From positions 192,146,369 through 192,210,368 of the forward strand of contig CP136061.1 in the NCBI GenBank assembly GCA_032622095.1: a stretch of DNA of 64,000 nucleotides. The letters run 5' to 3'. The stretch comes from Siphonodentalium dalli (lineage: Eukaryota > Mollusca > Scaphopoda > Gadilida > Siphonodentaliidae). Below, piece after piece: positions 1 through 9,561 of this stretch. The notes below the pieces were generated by a model. The model was not told the origin of the DNA, ran no database searches, and saw only the letters and a list, made by a program, of their open reading frames with translations. Numbering within the stretch: the stretch's first letter is position 1; every line of letters begins with the position of its first letter. A program made the translations under genes and the position numbers.

Positions 1-1357
1 TCATTTGTCGAAGCGTTTTTTTGTATGAGAAAGAACTGCATTCATACAAGCGATTAAAACATGATCATGCACGATCGATTGCGAATATAGTTTGGGATAG
101 TTTATAGTAAGTTCTGCATGCCCATAGTTTAAACGCGACCACATTGCATGGTTAAAAAAAACAACTATAAACTGCAATGGTCTTGGGCCGCGTTTATATT
201 CAATTAATTCAAGTTTTAAATTAACGTTGTGGAAGCCACTACAAAAAAATATTTTTAGTGATTGTTTCAAAGGAATTATTATGAATGTCGGGATAACTTT
301 TCATGGTATTAGTATTAAAGTGAAGTGAAGCACTCCGGTTTGTGATACAATAGAAATGGAGAATAATCTTGCTCAAATTAGTTATTTTTACCAATATTAA
401 TCTTAATTTACAGTACGCATATATTAATTGAATGGAATGACTCTCGATGGCGAAATAATTTGCGTTAGTTTATCGCGTCCCGAATCAAGATGTAAACATA
501 TAAGCAATAAGCGCTCTTTATTGACCCATGCTGTTGAATAAATTGTAGGGTAAAATTATTTCCTATAGGGTAAATGGACGCCTACATGTGTTCCAAAGAC
601 TGACATACTTGAAATAACTGTAACACGCGGTTATGGCACAGGTCGATTCCGCCTTCTCAACTTTTAAAAATTTTTGCCGGCGTCAATTTTGTGAACCCAA
701 GTATAAAACCGACCTTTGATTCAGAATGAAATAACTCTTGCAGAGAAAGTGACAATAAGTAATCATTAACGCAGTGAATCTTAGTGTAGTAACAGCTGTC
801 ACAAATTCCCAAAAGTGTCGCACGCGTGATTCATATAAATAGACAACTGGTGACGTAATAATTTAAATTCTCTTTTGATGTAGCTGTGTATCAGGTATCG
901 TTAAAACAAAATTAGTTGCCACGATCATATTCTTGTTTATGAATTTTATGCTGGGAAAATTTCTTATTTTTTTAATGTCATTACTTCCCCATGTGGTTAA
1001 ACATTTCAATAATTTACATTAGCCATAAAGATCAGTTTAAGTTGATTGCATCATTGTCCCATTTTGAGGTTTAATCCATGGCAACAATTCCATGTGGTCA
1101 GTTTCCCCGCCAGAGCCGTTCCTGATAATGTTTACATAATACATGTATATGCATTATTAGTTTTAATATATTCATGTTTTCTATTTCATACAAACGCAGT
1201 TATTCATAGTATATTTCGATATGTTCAATATAGACTGTAACATTATAACTAATATTAAAAGGGGCAGCAAGTTCCGGATATTTCATGAATATGTGTTCGG
1301 TCAAATATTAAATTGAGCAATCTAAAGAAATATAACAATTATATTTTTTTTTTTTAA
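1..1357. repeat. Non-coding, dispersed-repeat sequence, no gene seen
   Basis: AT-rich sequence with no credible coding region. About 490-1300 recurs in diverged inverted form at roughly 25.25-26.72 kb and almost identically at 30068-32530, so it belongs to a larger repeated unit. It contains one minus-strand copy of the recurring 13-mer AATAAAGAGCGTT (511-523, as CAATAAAGAGCGC). The TTA at 781-783 is the empty site of the Harbinger-like insertion in copy 2, and the TTAA at 1354-1357 is the left target duplication of the next element. Confidence 0.6.
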
Positions 1358-1914
1358 AGGATTACAATGCTCATGAAACAACAAAACTCTATCGGAAAGC
1401 CACCCCTATTGTGATCACAATAATCCAAGTCCCATAAAAATCGCGTAATAAATAAGCAGAGAAATAAATAAATAATACCGGCACCGGTTGTCGGCTTTCT
1501 CCGTCGCAAAACCTCGCATGACGTCAAGCGAGGTAAACTAATTAAAAACACGGAATCCGAGTCGGATTTAATTGTGTCTACCTATATGACGATGGTAAAT
1601 CCGGAATAGACATCAGCCCGTGAGAGTGATGGAATTACTGCGGGGCATATCAATAGCATTGTGTACTCATGCATGGTTAATTGTCATCGCGCGGTGAGTT
1701 ATATTCACTTGTGATTTGTCTTAAGCGCTGTTTGGAAAGTTATTGTTTTGACAAAAAAACTATAGAAGGCCGATTGAGCGGGGTATGTAACACTTTCGTG
1801 TCAAAAATAAAGCTTATAAAAACACGAGCAGGCATGTGAACTCTATTCGGGCGCGTGTTCACGATGTTGTATATGCCCCGAGTGTCCCGTATTTACAATC
1901 ATTCATTCGTAACA

Positions 1915-2079
1915 ATGCCATATAAATGCAGTGTTTTCGGCTGTGGCTGGTCTTGTGACTTTCAGTTAGGTATAATGCTGTATTCATTTCCAAACGATGT
2001 TCGTTCACGTGCCATTTGGCAGGATTTCTGTGGGAAACCCGTTGCGCAAAATCAGAAACCGATTACATATACCAAATAA
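1915..2079 (+). pseudogene. N-terminal half of a THAP-type zinc-finger domain
   Basis: The frame from the ATG at 1915 gives 54 residues that look like the first half of a THAP DNA-binding domain. C5 and C10 would be the first zinc ligands; F25-P26, R32 and W35 fit the family's FP...R..W core. The Cys-x2-His second half and the downstream AVPxx box are missing because a TAA closes the frame at 2077. The open frame also extends upstream to 1855. THAP domains occur in P-element transposases and in host regulators. It lies inside the copy-1-only insertion, so transposon remnant is the likelier reading. An unspliced exon with its other half elsewhere remains possible, but no strong donor follows. 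Confidence 0.5.
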
Positions 2080-2456
2080 AGAGCGTTTAATTTGACAAGT
2101 CAGTCATGGTTACGAATACATACAATTGCAGTTAAAGTGGAGAGTATGTTGAATAATTCACGATAACAACTATTCTAAGTCGATTACACATTTCCTTCAT
2201 CGTGGCTCAATAAAGAGCATTCCATGTTAAGAGTTTTCCTAATATGGTACGAATAAAAAGAGTTTAATAAAGCGGAAATTGCTATGACTTGGAAGGGTAT
2301 ATAAAGTATGCATATCGGAAGTTCGTGTACATGTGTTGACCTGTATTGGTGAAATCAGTAAAACAATCACGATGACAACTGTTCTAAGTCCAGTCCCTTT
2401 ACCTTGACGCAATAAAGAGCGTTCACTATTACGATATATTGCGAATAAAGAACGCT
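2075..2456 (+). repeat. Cluster of AATAAAGAGCGTT motifs in a diverged tandem duplication
   Basis: Motif copies sit at 2075-2087 (exact), 2209-2221 (GAGCATT), 2411-2423 (exact) and 2444-2456 (GAACGCT), with a degenerate pair near 2252-2275. The stretches around 2143-2235 and 2343-2435 are diverged copies of each other, each ending in the motif. More copies occur across the window at 511 (-), 2900 (-), 4592 (-), 5447 (+), 5861 (+), 10836 (-) and 26707 (+). Confidence 0.6.
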
Positions 2457-3314
2457 TGTATATGTGCTTACATATTAAACCGGATTATTATCCCTCCTTA
2501 AAAAAGTGTTATATATGATTGGATGTTTAAACGAACCACGGCGAACGTTTATATATTTTATAATCCTATTGTTATGCGTAATTGACACATAGAGGTCGAG
2601 TTATGACCTGCATATTGAATAGACCGCATCGCTAGAGTATTAATTTTATAGGCCAATAACCACGCATACACGCAGTTATTTCATCAGTGACAGTCGGCAA
2701 GATAGTTTGGGGGTAGGGGAAGCAATATTCCGAAATATATATAAACACCATATTGCCCTAATATATACATGATTCATAACCAAGAAAAATTAACTTACCG
2801 TATCATATTGGTAATGAATGACTTGATTATAATTGATTAAATCCGATAGCAATAAACCGATTTTGTTTTGTTTTACCTCGTTACGATAAATTAAAACGAG
2901 ACGCTCTTTATTGACACAAGGTCATCTGGAAATTGGAATGTTTACGAGATGATAATTGCCTAATAACTGTGCAAGTCTTCGCATATATATGCAATCTTTA
3001 TATGAATATATAATATATAATATAACTTGGACTATTCCGGTAACGAAAAAAAATATATAAACACGAGCACACGTTTATATAGATAAATGCGCGCAAAACT
3101 GAATAATATACGGGCATTGCTTTATAGTAAAAATACATCGCGATACATATAATAATAATAACACGATAAAGACATTTAATTACGAGAACGGCGATGTTTT
3201 CGGCAAAGTTTTGCATTCGTAGTGTGATAACGCGACAATCTTCAAAGTCCGCGATCGACTACATGCAAACTTAAAATACTGCCGTAGCGTATATATGCGT
3301 TGTCGATTGGTTAC

Positions 3315-3384
3315 CACGTGATCGATCACGTGCTATGCTTCTGTTTACACGTGACAATCACGTGATCGGGCCGATGATCACGTG
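3315..3384. promoter_or_regulatory. Five CACGTG E-boxes in 70 bp
   Basis: CACGTG occurs at 3315, 3327, 3348, 3359 and 3379, several as ATCACGTGAT-like palindromes, with an ATTGG (reverse CCAAT) at 3305-3309. Such boxes bind bHLH-ZIP factors (MYC/MAX, USF, MITF/TFEB, CLOCK/BMAL). No promoter or transcript start is proven here. The cluster lies in the copy-1-specific insertion and has no counterpart in copy 2. Confidence 0.45.
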
Positions 3385-3507
3385 ACTTCGTCTACAACAA
3401 AATCTTCGGCTAACTTCGGAATTTTTTATAATCGTTATAAAAATAACGAATGGCGGCCGAATATTAGATTATATGCGCCCAATGGACATTATATACATGT
3501 ATATATA

Positions 3508-6500
3508 TTAAGTTAAATTTTGATGTTAAATTGAGCAAGAAGTTCAATATTTATGGTAGTTGCCTTTTTAAATGAAAATAATCATTATACATGTATTTCA
3601 CAATCAAGAATTGCGTCTCCTCCCATGATTTTGAGATATCCGTGATATAGCATGGATATATGAACTGCACTTTTGAAAAAAAAATATTTTGCAGGAGTTC
3701 TTGATAATTATTGAAAACAGTGAAATTTTAAATATTGTCCATGCCATAAAAGTAAAGTAACTGAGATTATACCCAATGGTTCTTAAATATTGTGTCACTC
3801 ACAATAATCGAATGTACCAAATTTCACAAAGAAATTCCTGTAGACCGGCAGATTTTGAGAAAATCCATTTTGAAATACCAGGAAATAGAAAATCCATTTT
3901 GAAATACCAGGTAATTTTGACAAAACGTGCGTCTGACCCTTTACATACATTTTATTCGTATAAGCAGACAGAAATTAATTCTAGAATGTTTGAACAGCTC
4001 TGTGAATCTATTTGTTTTGTTTTTTTGCACGCGTTAATTCAAGGAAAGCAAACAGACAATTTAATGCACCATCTGGTCAGTGATCAATTAATTATTAAAC
4101 ATGATGTTACCAGCTGATGATACTGAAATAATTCGGTGACAGCCGTGCATCAAAACATTAGGACGGGACGAGCATGTGCATGTACCTAAAAAAAACCAGC
4201 ATATATGTCAACCTGCAGTATATATATATATAGCTCATTCATGCCCCTGACCCATTTTGTAATTACAGAACGAGCGCATGTTGTTTTGCCAGTGTGACAA
4301 AGCATGGATTACGCAACGTGCAATCTCTTTGATGTGCATGTATATATAGATATTGCTAATGCTTTCGCCTTCAGTTCGAGTGGACTTCAGTCAGCGACAA
4401 CTCAAGTTGGGTCAGTTGCTGCCGTCAGCAGATTTTGTTGTAACTGTCATAAATAAACGGACATGCACCGGCTCATTCGAGCTTCCAAATTCCATGACAA
4501 TTGCACGAAATATTGACATTCCAGCTTCACGTGCTCTAACAAATACGTTTCATGGTCACAACCATTCTCCAGCTGTTTTCAATTTGAATGAAACGCTCTT
4601 TATGTCTAACATATCGGAAATAGACTAACACGGAACGATCTTATCTGTGTCATGCCGTGCAAACAGTGCAACTGCCTTCATATTCTTTTGGGACCCAAAA
4701 AATATTAAGTTCTCATACTGGGTTGACGTGCACACATGATGAATGCAAGGCCCCAAGCACCATGCATGCGTGAACAAGCAGACACTCCCGAGACACACAA
4801 CGTTCAGCCTCAACGTTTTCCAATAGCGTTTGAATGCATTGACAAGATGTTCTAAAAATAATTAATTCCACTGCATATGGTATGCTACTCGGTGTACGAA
4901 ATTACTACGAATGTGTGTGGATGTGCCGAATGAATGGTGATTTATTCATGTTATTAAATACATTTTATATACATTATTAAATATAGTGGTTTGTCAAAAA
5001 GAAATGTACAATTAATACAAACCGGGCGGTGTCATGGCCATAAATGTTGTCTTCCTGACAGCGCCCAGAACTATATAAGGATATATAACACTACTCTAAA
5101 TGAATTTATTTTCGTGAGTCAATTTTCGTGGTTTATTGGTCAACTTAGAAATGCCGATGTATATTCTTCCTGATGGAAAGTTTACCATTCGTAGTTGAAT
5201 AACATTCCGTAATAAAGCCGTTAAGCCGAGAAATAACGCTGCCAGTCAACCGATGTTCGTTTGACGACATTGTCGCAAACATGCTTCCTCGTGTGTGAAT
5301 GCATGGTCACTCCAGGCTAATTAGCGCCCCCAAATAAAGCAACTTTTTGTTTTTTTTGAGTACTAATGTGATGCTCAGTAAAAATCCCGAAAATGGATCT
5401 CTTTCAAATAATTTAATGAGGTCCGTTGATTCTCTAAAACGGAATAAATAAAGAGCGTTTGTTGATTCGTTATCTATTGTTTAACAATTTTCCTTCAAAA
5501 GAATATATTTGTTACCTTCAGGAATGTCACCATGCATGCCTCGGGTTCGGGAACTTCTTGGTGCTAATGTTATCGTCAAATCGTTGCCAATGCAGATCTG
5601 GGATTGCGCGAGGTGGATTGAGTGAAATGCAAGACCCGGGGTCTATCGTATACATGTATACATGCTATAGCTATGCCTTGTATATTGATTGCCTCCTACT
5701 TTCAGCAAACTCATACAGTTTTATAGAGTAAAATAGCGTATTTCGAACGAGGCATCCAGTCACAAATTAAAAAAAACAAACAAAACAATTAATTAATTGA
5801 AATTAGTAAAGAGTGTTTTCATATATGAAATTAACAAAGAGTGTTTTCATATATGGAACTAATAAAGAGCGTTATTATTAATCCATGCACCTGAAAATGG
5901 GGTTAATATTACCATTCGACACGAAAATATGACATTTAAACAGATAAGTTTCATTTTCGTCGGCACGCTGACAAAGTCAGAGGTGTGAATAAGGAATTAA
6001 TTGTTGGTGGTATCGGCTGTCTGGGGGGTTTAATAATTAATCCCAACACACAATAATTCTTTCGCTACTAAAGTCTTTTTTGACCCAGTGTTTCCCATCA
6101 AAATGTCCATGCGTGCGCCATATACAACAGTTAGTCAATAGGGAGTCTGAATTCTGGCTACAATTAGATACAGGTGAGTTTTGGCATTCGCCACGATGTC
6201 GTCACAACGTACAACTCGGAAGAGTGCATGACCGTTCACATCAAAACAAGAACGAAATGTTTAATTACAAATAAAAACAATTAAAATATTAATAATTGTT
6301 ACTAGTGTAAATACCCCTATCCAATTAATAAAATACAATAATTCTACGTGAGACCTCCGTCTGAGGAAGAGATTTTGATGTTATTCCACATAATCTTGAA
6401 CTCAACTGTTGAGACCTTACCAAGGAAACAGGGAATGACGCAACGCTTGTTTACTGTCTACAGATTTTTTATGTCGGCTTTTGATAAGAGGTCATTGAGG

Positions 6501-7555
6501 TCACTGACTGACCTGATTATCAGTTTGAATCAGTTTGAATATTGGTGATTAGCGGTCACTACGTTGAATATACTGAGTAGTTGTTAATTTGTGAACAATG
6601 GGATGTTGTAATGGGTCTCGTCAGGTTATTTTACATAATTATTTAAATTCATTCATGTATAATAACTGAAGCGTGGTGAATGCAGTAAACTGCGTAATTA
6701 GGATACACAGTAAACTGCGCAATTAGGGTACATGACGTTTCGTACCTCTCTGACAATTAGTGAATACTGGTCAATTGCCATGACGCACGCTTTTTCCGTG
6801 TCTTTGTAGTACCAATACCCAGTAATTCGGGGGTTTGTTGCCTGTGACTGCTGTATTGACAGCATTTTAATAGAATTTGGGTTACTATTAACTTAATAAC
6901 GGGAATAATAACTCGGGCAACTTGGAATATTATATATATTTTTTTATTCATGAAAATCTCCCTCGGCAAAAAACAATGCCGACGCAAAATCGTAATCTCC
7001 TCGGCTTGTCATCGGCATTGCAGTGGCGAATGCCGAGGGCTAATTGAGTATCAACGTAATACAAATTTACCGTACCAAATCAAAACTAAAAATATCGTAT
7101 TTTCGGTAATGAAATTATTCATGCGTTGCCAACTTAACAGAAATCGATCGTCGCACATGTTATCCTCGAAACAACAACATTACATGGCGAGAATGTGAAT
7201 ACAATATTAAACCATTTATTTATTGTTATGTGTTCATTGGGAGTATAAGTGACCGACCTGAGTCAGTCCAAATCGAATCACAGCCACACATGCTGGGAAT
7301 CACATTATAAGTCTTATACTATTGCCACGCGAACTTCCGAGAAAATTACCCGATCGACTCTAACGTACGGCACACGCAGAACAAATCTAACAACAGATAT
7401 ACCAGATAAGTAATTTTATTATTGTTAAATCACGATTAGGTGTAAATAAAACTTCAGTTTTCTATCGCCGCCGCGTGCAGCCAAGAAGTTATTATAAGAC
7501 GTCGCGGTCATGAAATTTGTTACGGCGTAAGTTAACCGCGGTCATAAAATGCCTT
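3508..7555. other. Gene-free stretch with dispersed repeats
   Basis: No coding region is convincing on either strand. About 3555-3815 recurs in diverged form at 49783-50030. About 4036-4660 recurs in diverged form at 27984-28450. AATAAAGAGCGTT-like motifs occur at 4592 (-), 5447 (+) and 5861 (+), with shorter relatives near 5805 and 5831. The TTATA at 3585-3589 is the empty site of the 770-bp insertion in copy 2. The near-identical counterpart in copy 2 is 33391-37370. Confidence 0.55.
6960..7039. repeat. Imperfect double hairpin (CCCTCGGC / GCCGAGGG)
   Basis: CCCTCGGCA at 6960 pairs with TGCCGAGGG at 7031-7039, and inside it CAATGCCGA pairs with TCGGCATTG. The same structure is present in copy 2 with one change in the left arm. 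No function is evident; it could be the core of a small foldback element. Confidence 0.5.
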
Positions 7556-7762
7556 ACCGCAGGATACCGCGGTCGATACCACCGCGGTACCAAAAACCGA
7601 CCGCCTGGCCGCGGTATTACACCGCGGTCAGGCGGTATTACACCGCGGTCAGGTGGTATTACACCGCGGCCAGGCGGTATTCCACCGCGGTATAGCGGTA
7701 TTACACTGCGGTCAGGCGGTATTACACCGCCCGACCGCGGTATTACACCGCGGTCATACCGC
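7556..7762 (+). repeat. CCGCGG minisatellite, about 21-bp unit, copy 1
   Basis: Units of about 21 bp with consensus CGGTATTACACCGCGGTCAG are repeated head to tail; I count seven GGTATT cores. The unit holds the palindrome CCGCGG and GGCGGTATTACACCGC-type dyads, so the array can form many alternative hairpins. Open frames on both strands here are only by-products of the period. The array is GC-rich against an AT-rich background. Confidence 0.88.
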
Positions 7763-7806
7763 ATGTCAACCTCGTTAAGGAGGGTCGATTAATTAGAGCA
7801 TAGCTG

Positions 7807-7849
7807 TAGTTATGTCCCTGGTCCCACCGTGGGACCAGGGACATAACTA
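7807..7849. repeat. Perfect 21-bp-arm palindrome, copy 1
   Basis: The 21-base arms TAGTTATGTCCCTGGTCCCA(C) are exactly complementary around a single C. It lies just 3' of the minisatellite. At RNA level it would be a very stable hairpin in the intron before exon A. It could be a minimal foldback element. Confidence 0.85.
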
Positions 7850-8767
7850 TATGTCTCTATAGTAATTCTTAAAATGTCTTCTCAAGAGAGTTTGGACTAT
7901 TTAGCTTTAATACATATAGTATGGAGGAATCAGGAGGATCCTTTAGTGACTGAGATTCAGATTTGTTAAAATGAGGTCAACCTGTCAAGAAATGGCAGGC
8001 TATGGGGAGTTAACACTTTTGTGTCCAATAAAATCATCGAAATACCAAATTCATTAAAACATCTACCTTGGAACCACCTGACTAATTGGTCTGACATACA
8101 TGTATTGTGTTTTGGGTCCATGGATAATTGGGCTTCAAACATGTTTAAATGGTTTTAGAAAAAGGCGCTTGTGAGATTGGAAATTTCCAACAATTGAGAA
8201 AGTTTGAGGTGTCGGTTGTGAAATTCCAACCTAAGACTTGGGAGTCTGGAGCCCGGTTGGGAGGGGACTTGTTGAGCTGGAGGAGGGGGGTGATCAGTAG
8301 TGTACAGTTGGCAATTTCAAGGTGGATTTTCACCAAGCTACATACTTGAAGTCTCTCTAGCCACATATCCTGTTTAAATCTACTTCTTTTAAAGTGATTA
8401 TGAAAAGTGCTGACTGTTTTGGTCTCCAGAGTCCCAGTCTTATCAGTCTTTGCAGTCTGGTGAGCGACCCCACAGTCATTGACTGTCTTGTTTTATTCTT
8501 TGATTGGTTCCAAATTGTATATATGGTATAATCGCAATAAATCACAGGTAAAATGATTAAGTTCGACTTTAATGGCGCCATATAAATTATGCCTAATTTC
8601 CAAAGCACCAACAACGCTAAGAAGCCAAGTTTTTAGGGGGCTAAGTGGCCTCTTATTGCCAATTGTCAAGCTCATGACAAACATGAAACTGATGATAACC
8701 AGCATCTCTCATCTCTCTGAATCCAAATATAACCTCATATTCAAGTGTGAGACAAACTTTTCTTCAG
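7850..8767 (+). other. Intron upstream of CD164-like exon A, copy 1
   Basis: No other coding signal is seen. About 8160-8300 contains TTCCAAC/GTTGGAA words that recur around 23790-23930 and 31010-31230 (a weak dispersed repeat). The sequence ends in a pyrimidine-rich tract and TTTTCTTCAG at the exon A acceptor. Short frames on both strands here are shadows without family features. Copy 2 has the same at 37636-38553. Confidence 0.6.
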
Positions 8768-8887
8768 GTGCAACAGATGTTTGTGAAGCTCTGACAACTA
8801 GTGATATATGCTGCACTAAAGACAATGTTGCCAAAGGATGTGAATACATAAATTGCACTGCAAAGACAGGAGATGAATTTCATACAG
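8768..8887 (+). CDS. CD164: CD164-like sialomucin, Cys-rich exon A, copy 1
   Basis: This 120-nt exon (40 codons) is bounded by TTTTCTTCAG and GTACCT and enters and leaves in phase 1. It encodes a Cys-rich piece starting GATDVCEALTTSD, with cysteines 1 to 5 of an eight-Cys module. They include the C-x4-C pair CEYINC, which matches the CFWIEC spacing of vertebrate CD164. N-C-T offers a possible N-glycosylation site. In the family this module lies between two mucin stretches of a lysosomal/plasma-membrane sialomucin. Exon B supplies cysteines 6 to 8. The identity rests mainly on exon D, 42 kb downstream; whether this copy is ever spliced to it is unknown. The exon is identical at nucleotide level to 38554-38673. 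Confidence 0.75.
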
Positions 8888-9561
8888 GTACCTGTTGGTT
8901 ATAAACTTAGTATAACTGTGAGGCTTCTGCCTTTGTAAATATGACATGCATCCAACTTGATAATTGAGCTACATTGTATTCATCTCATTGTAATTTCTGG
9001 CTCTATAAAATTCTAAAATTTCTATTGTGGGCTACCTGGGAACATGCCATCACACACACTTGTCGCCTCTAGGGTTCTTTGAATAATCAAGATTTGATGC
9101 CAATATTGCCGATCTGATTTGGTGACGACATGGAATCGAATCGCCATTTCAATTATTTTAGAATATCCAATTTGTCCTCATCATTGATGCATTGTTGTTA
9201 ACTTTGTGCAGGCTGGTAACAGGTAATGAAATAGGAGTGATGCATCTGCTGTATTTGTCGCAACAAGCATATTGTGTTAAATTATCATAGGTTGGATGAC
9301 AGCCTATGTAACATAAAAAGAGTACATATATGATTAATTATGTTATCTGGATGGTACGGGAATATACATGTATGTGCCCTATTTTAACGAAGTGCATGAC
9401 TGATTGCTATATGTGAATTCATCTGATTAAACTGATGACAAGAATCTTGTCTGCAGATTATGCAGAAATGATATCAACTTGCATCAAGCTTATAATGATT
9501 AACTGCATGATAATTTTGCACAAAAACATACTCTGAGACAGTGTAATTTAATAACTAAAAC
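8888..9561 (+). other. Intron after exon A up to the 3.3-kb element, copy 1
   Basis: Nothing is seen beyond AT-rich intron sequence. A CTTTGTGCAG at about 9206-9215 resembles an acceptor, but the following frame closes quickly. The counterpart in copy 2 is 38674-39347. Confidence 0.6.

Larger units (their letters stand above)
1358..3507. mobile_element. 2150-bp copy-1-specific insertion flanked by TTAA
   Basis: Copy 2 passes directly from the counterpart of 1357 to that of 3508 (around 32537) through a single TTAA; copy 1 has TTAA on both sides (1354-1357 and 3508-3511). A diverged inverted relative at 25.25-25.45 kb also lacks this segment, so insertion in copy 1 is more likely than deletion from copy 2. 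No terminal inverted repeat is visible, so the class is unresolved; TTAA targets are known for piggyBac and some other elements. It holds a THAP-like fragment, a cluster of AATAAAGAGCGTT-type motifs (2075-2456 and 2900-2912) and a run of CACGTG boxes. Confidence 0.7.

Noticed and set aside
630-665. GGTCGATTCCGCC resembling a tRNA B box
   Set aside because: No A box at the right distance and no cloverleaf can be drawn.
1046-1240. A 64-codon frame that stays open in three places (1046, 32226 and, inverted and diverged, 25969)
   Set aside because: It starts with TTG rather than ATG, and differences between the diverged copies change the residue about as often as expected without selection. It is repeat sequence.
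7492-7792. Arginine/glycine-rich frames on both strands
   Set aside because: They are translations of the 21-bp minisatellite; both strands are open because of the period.
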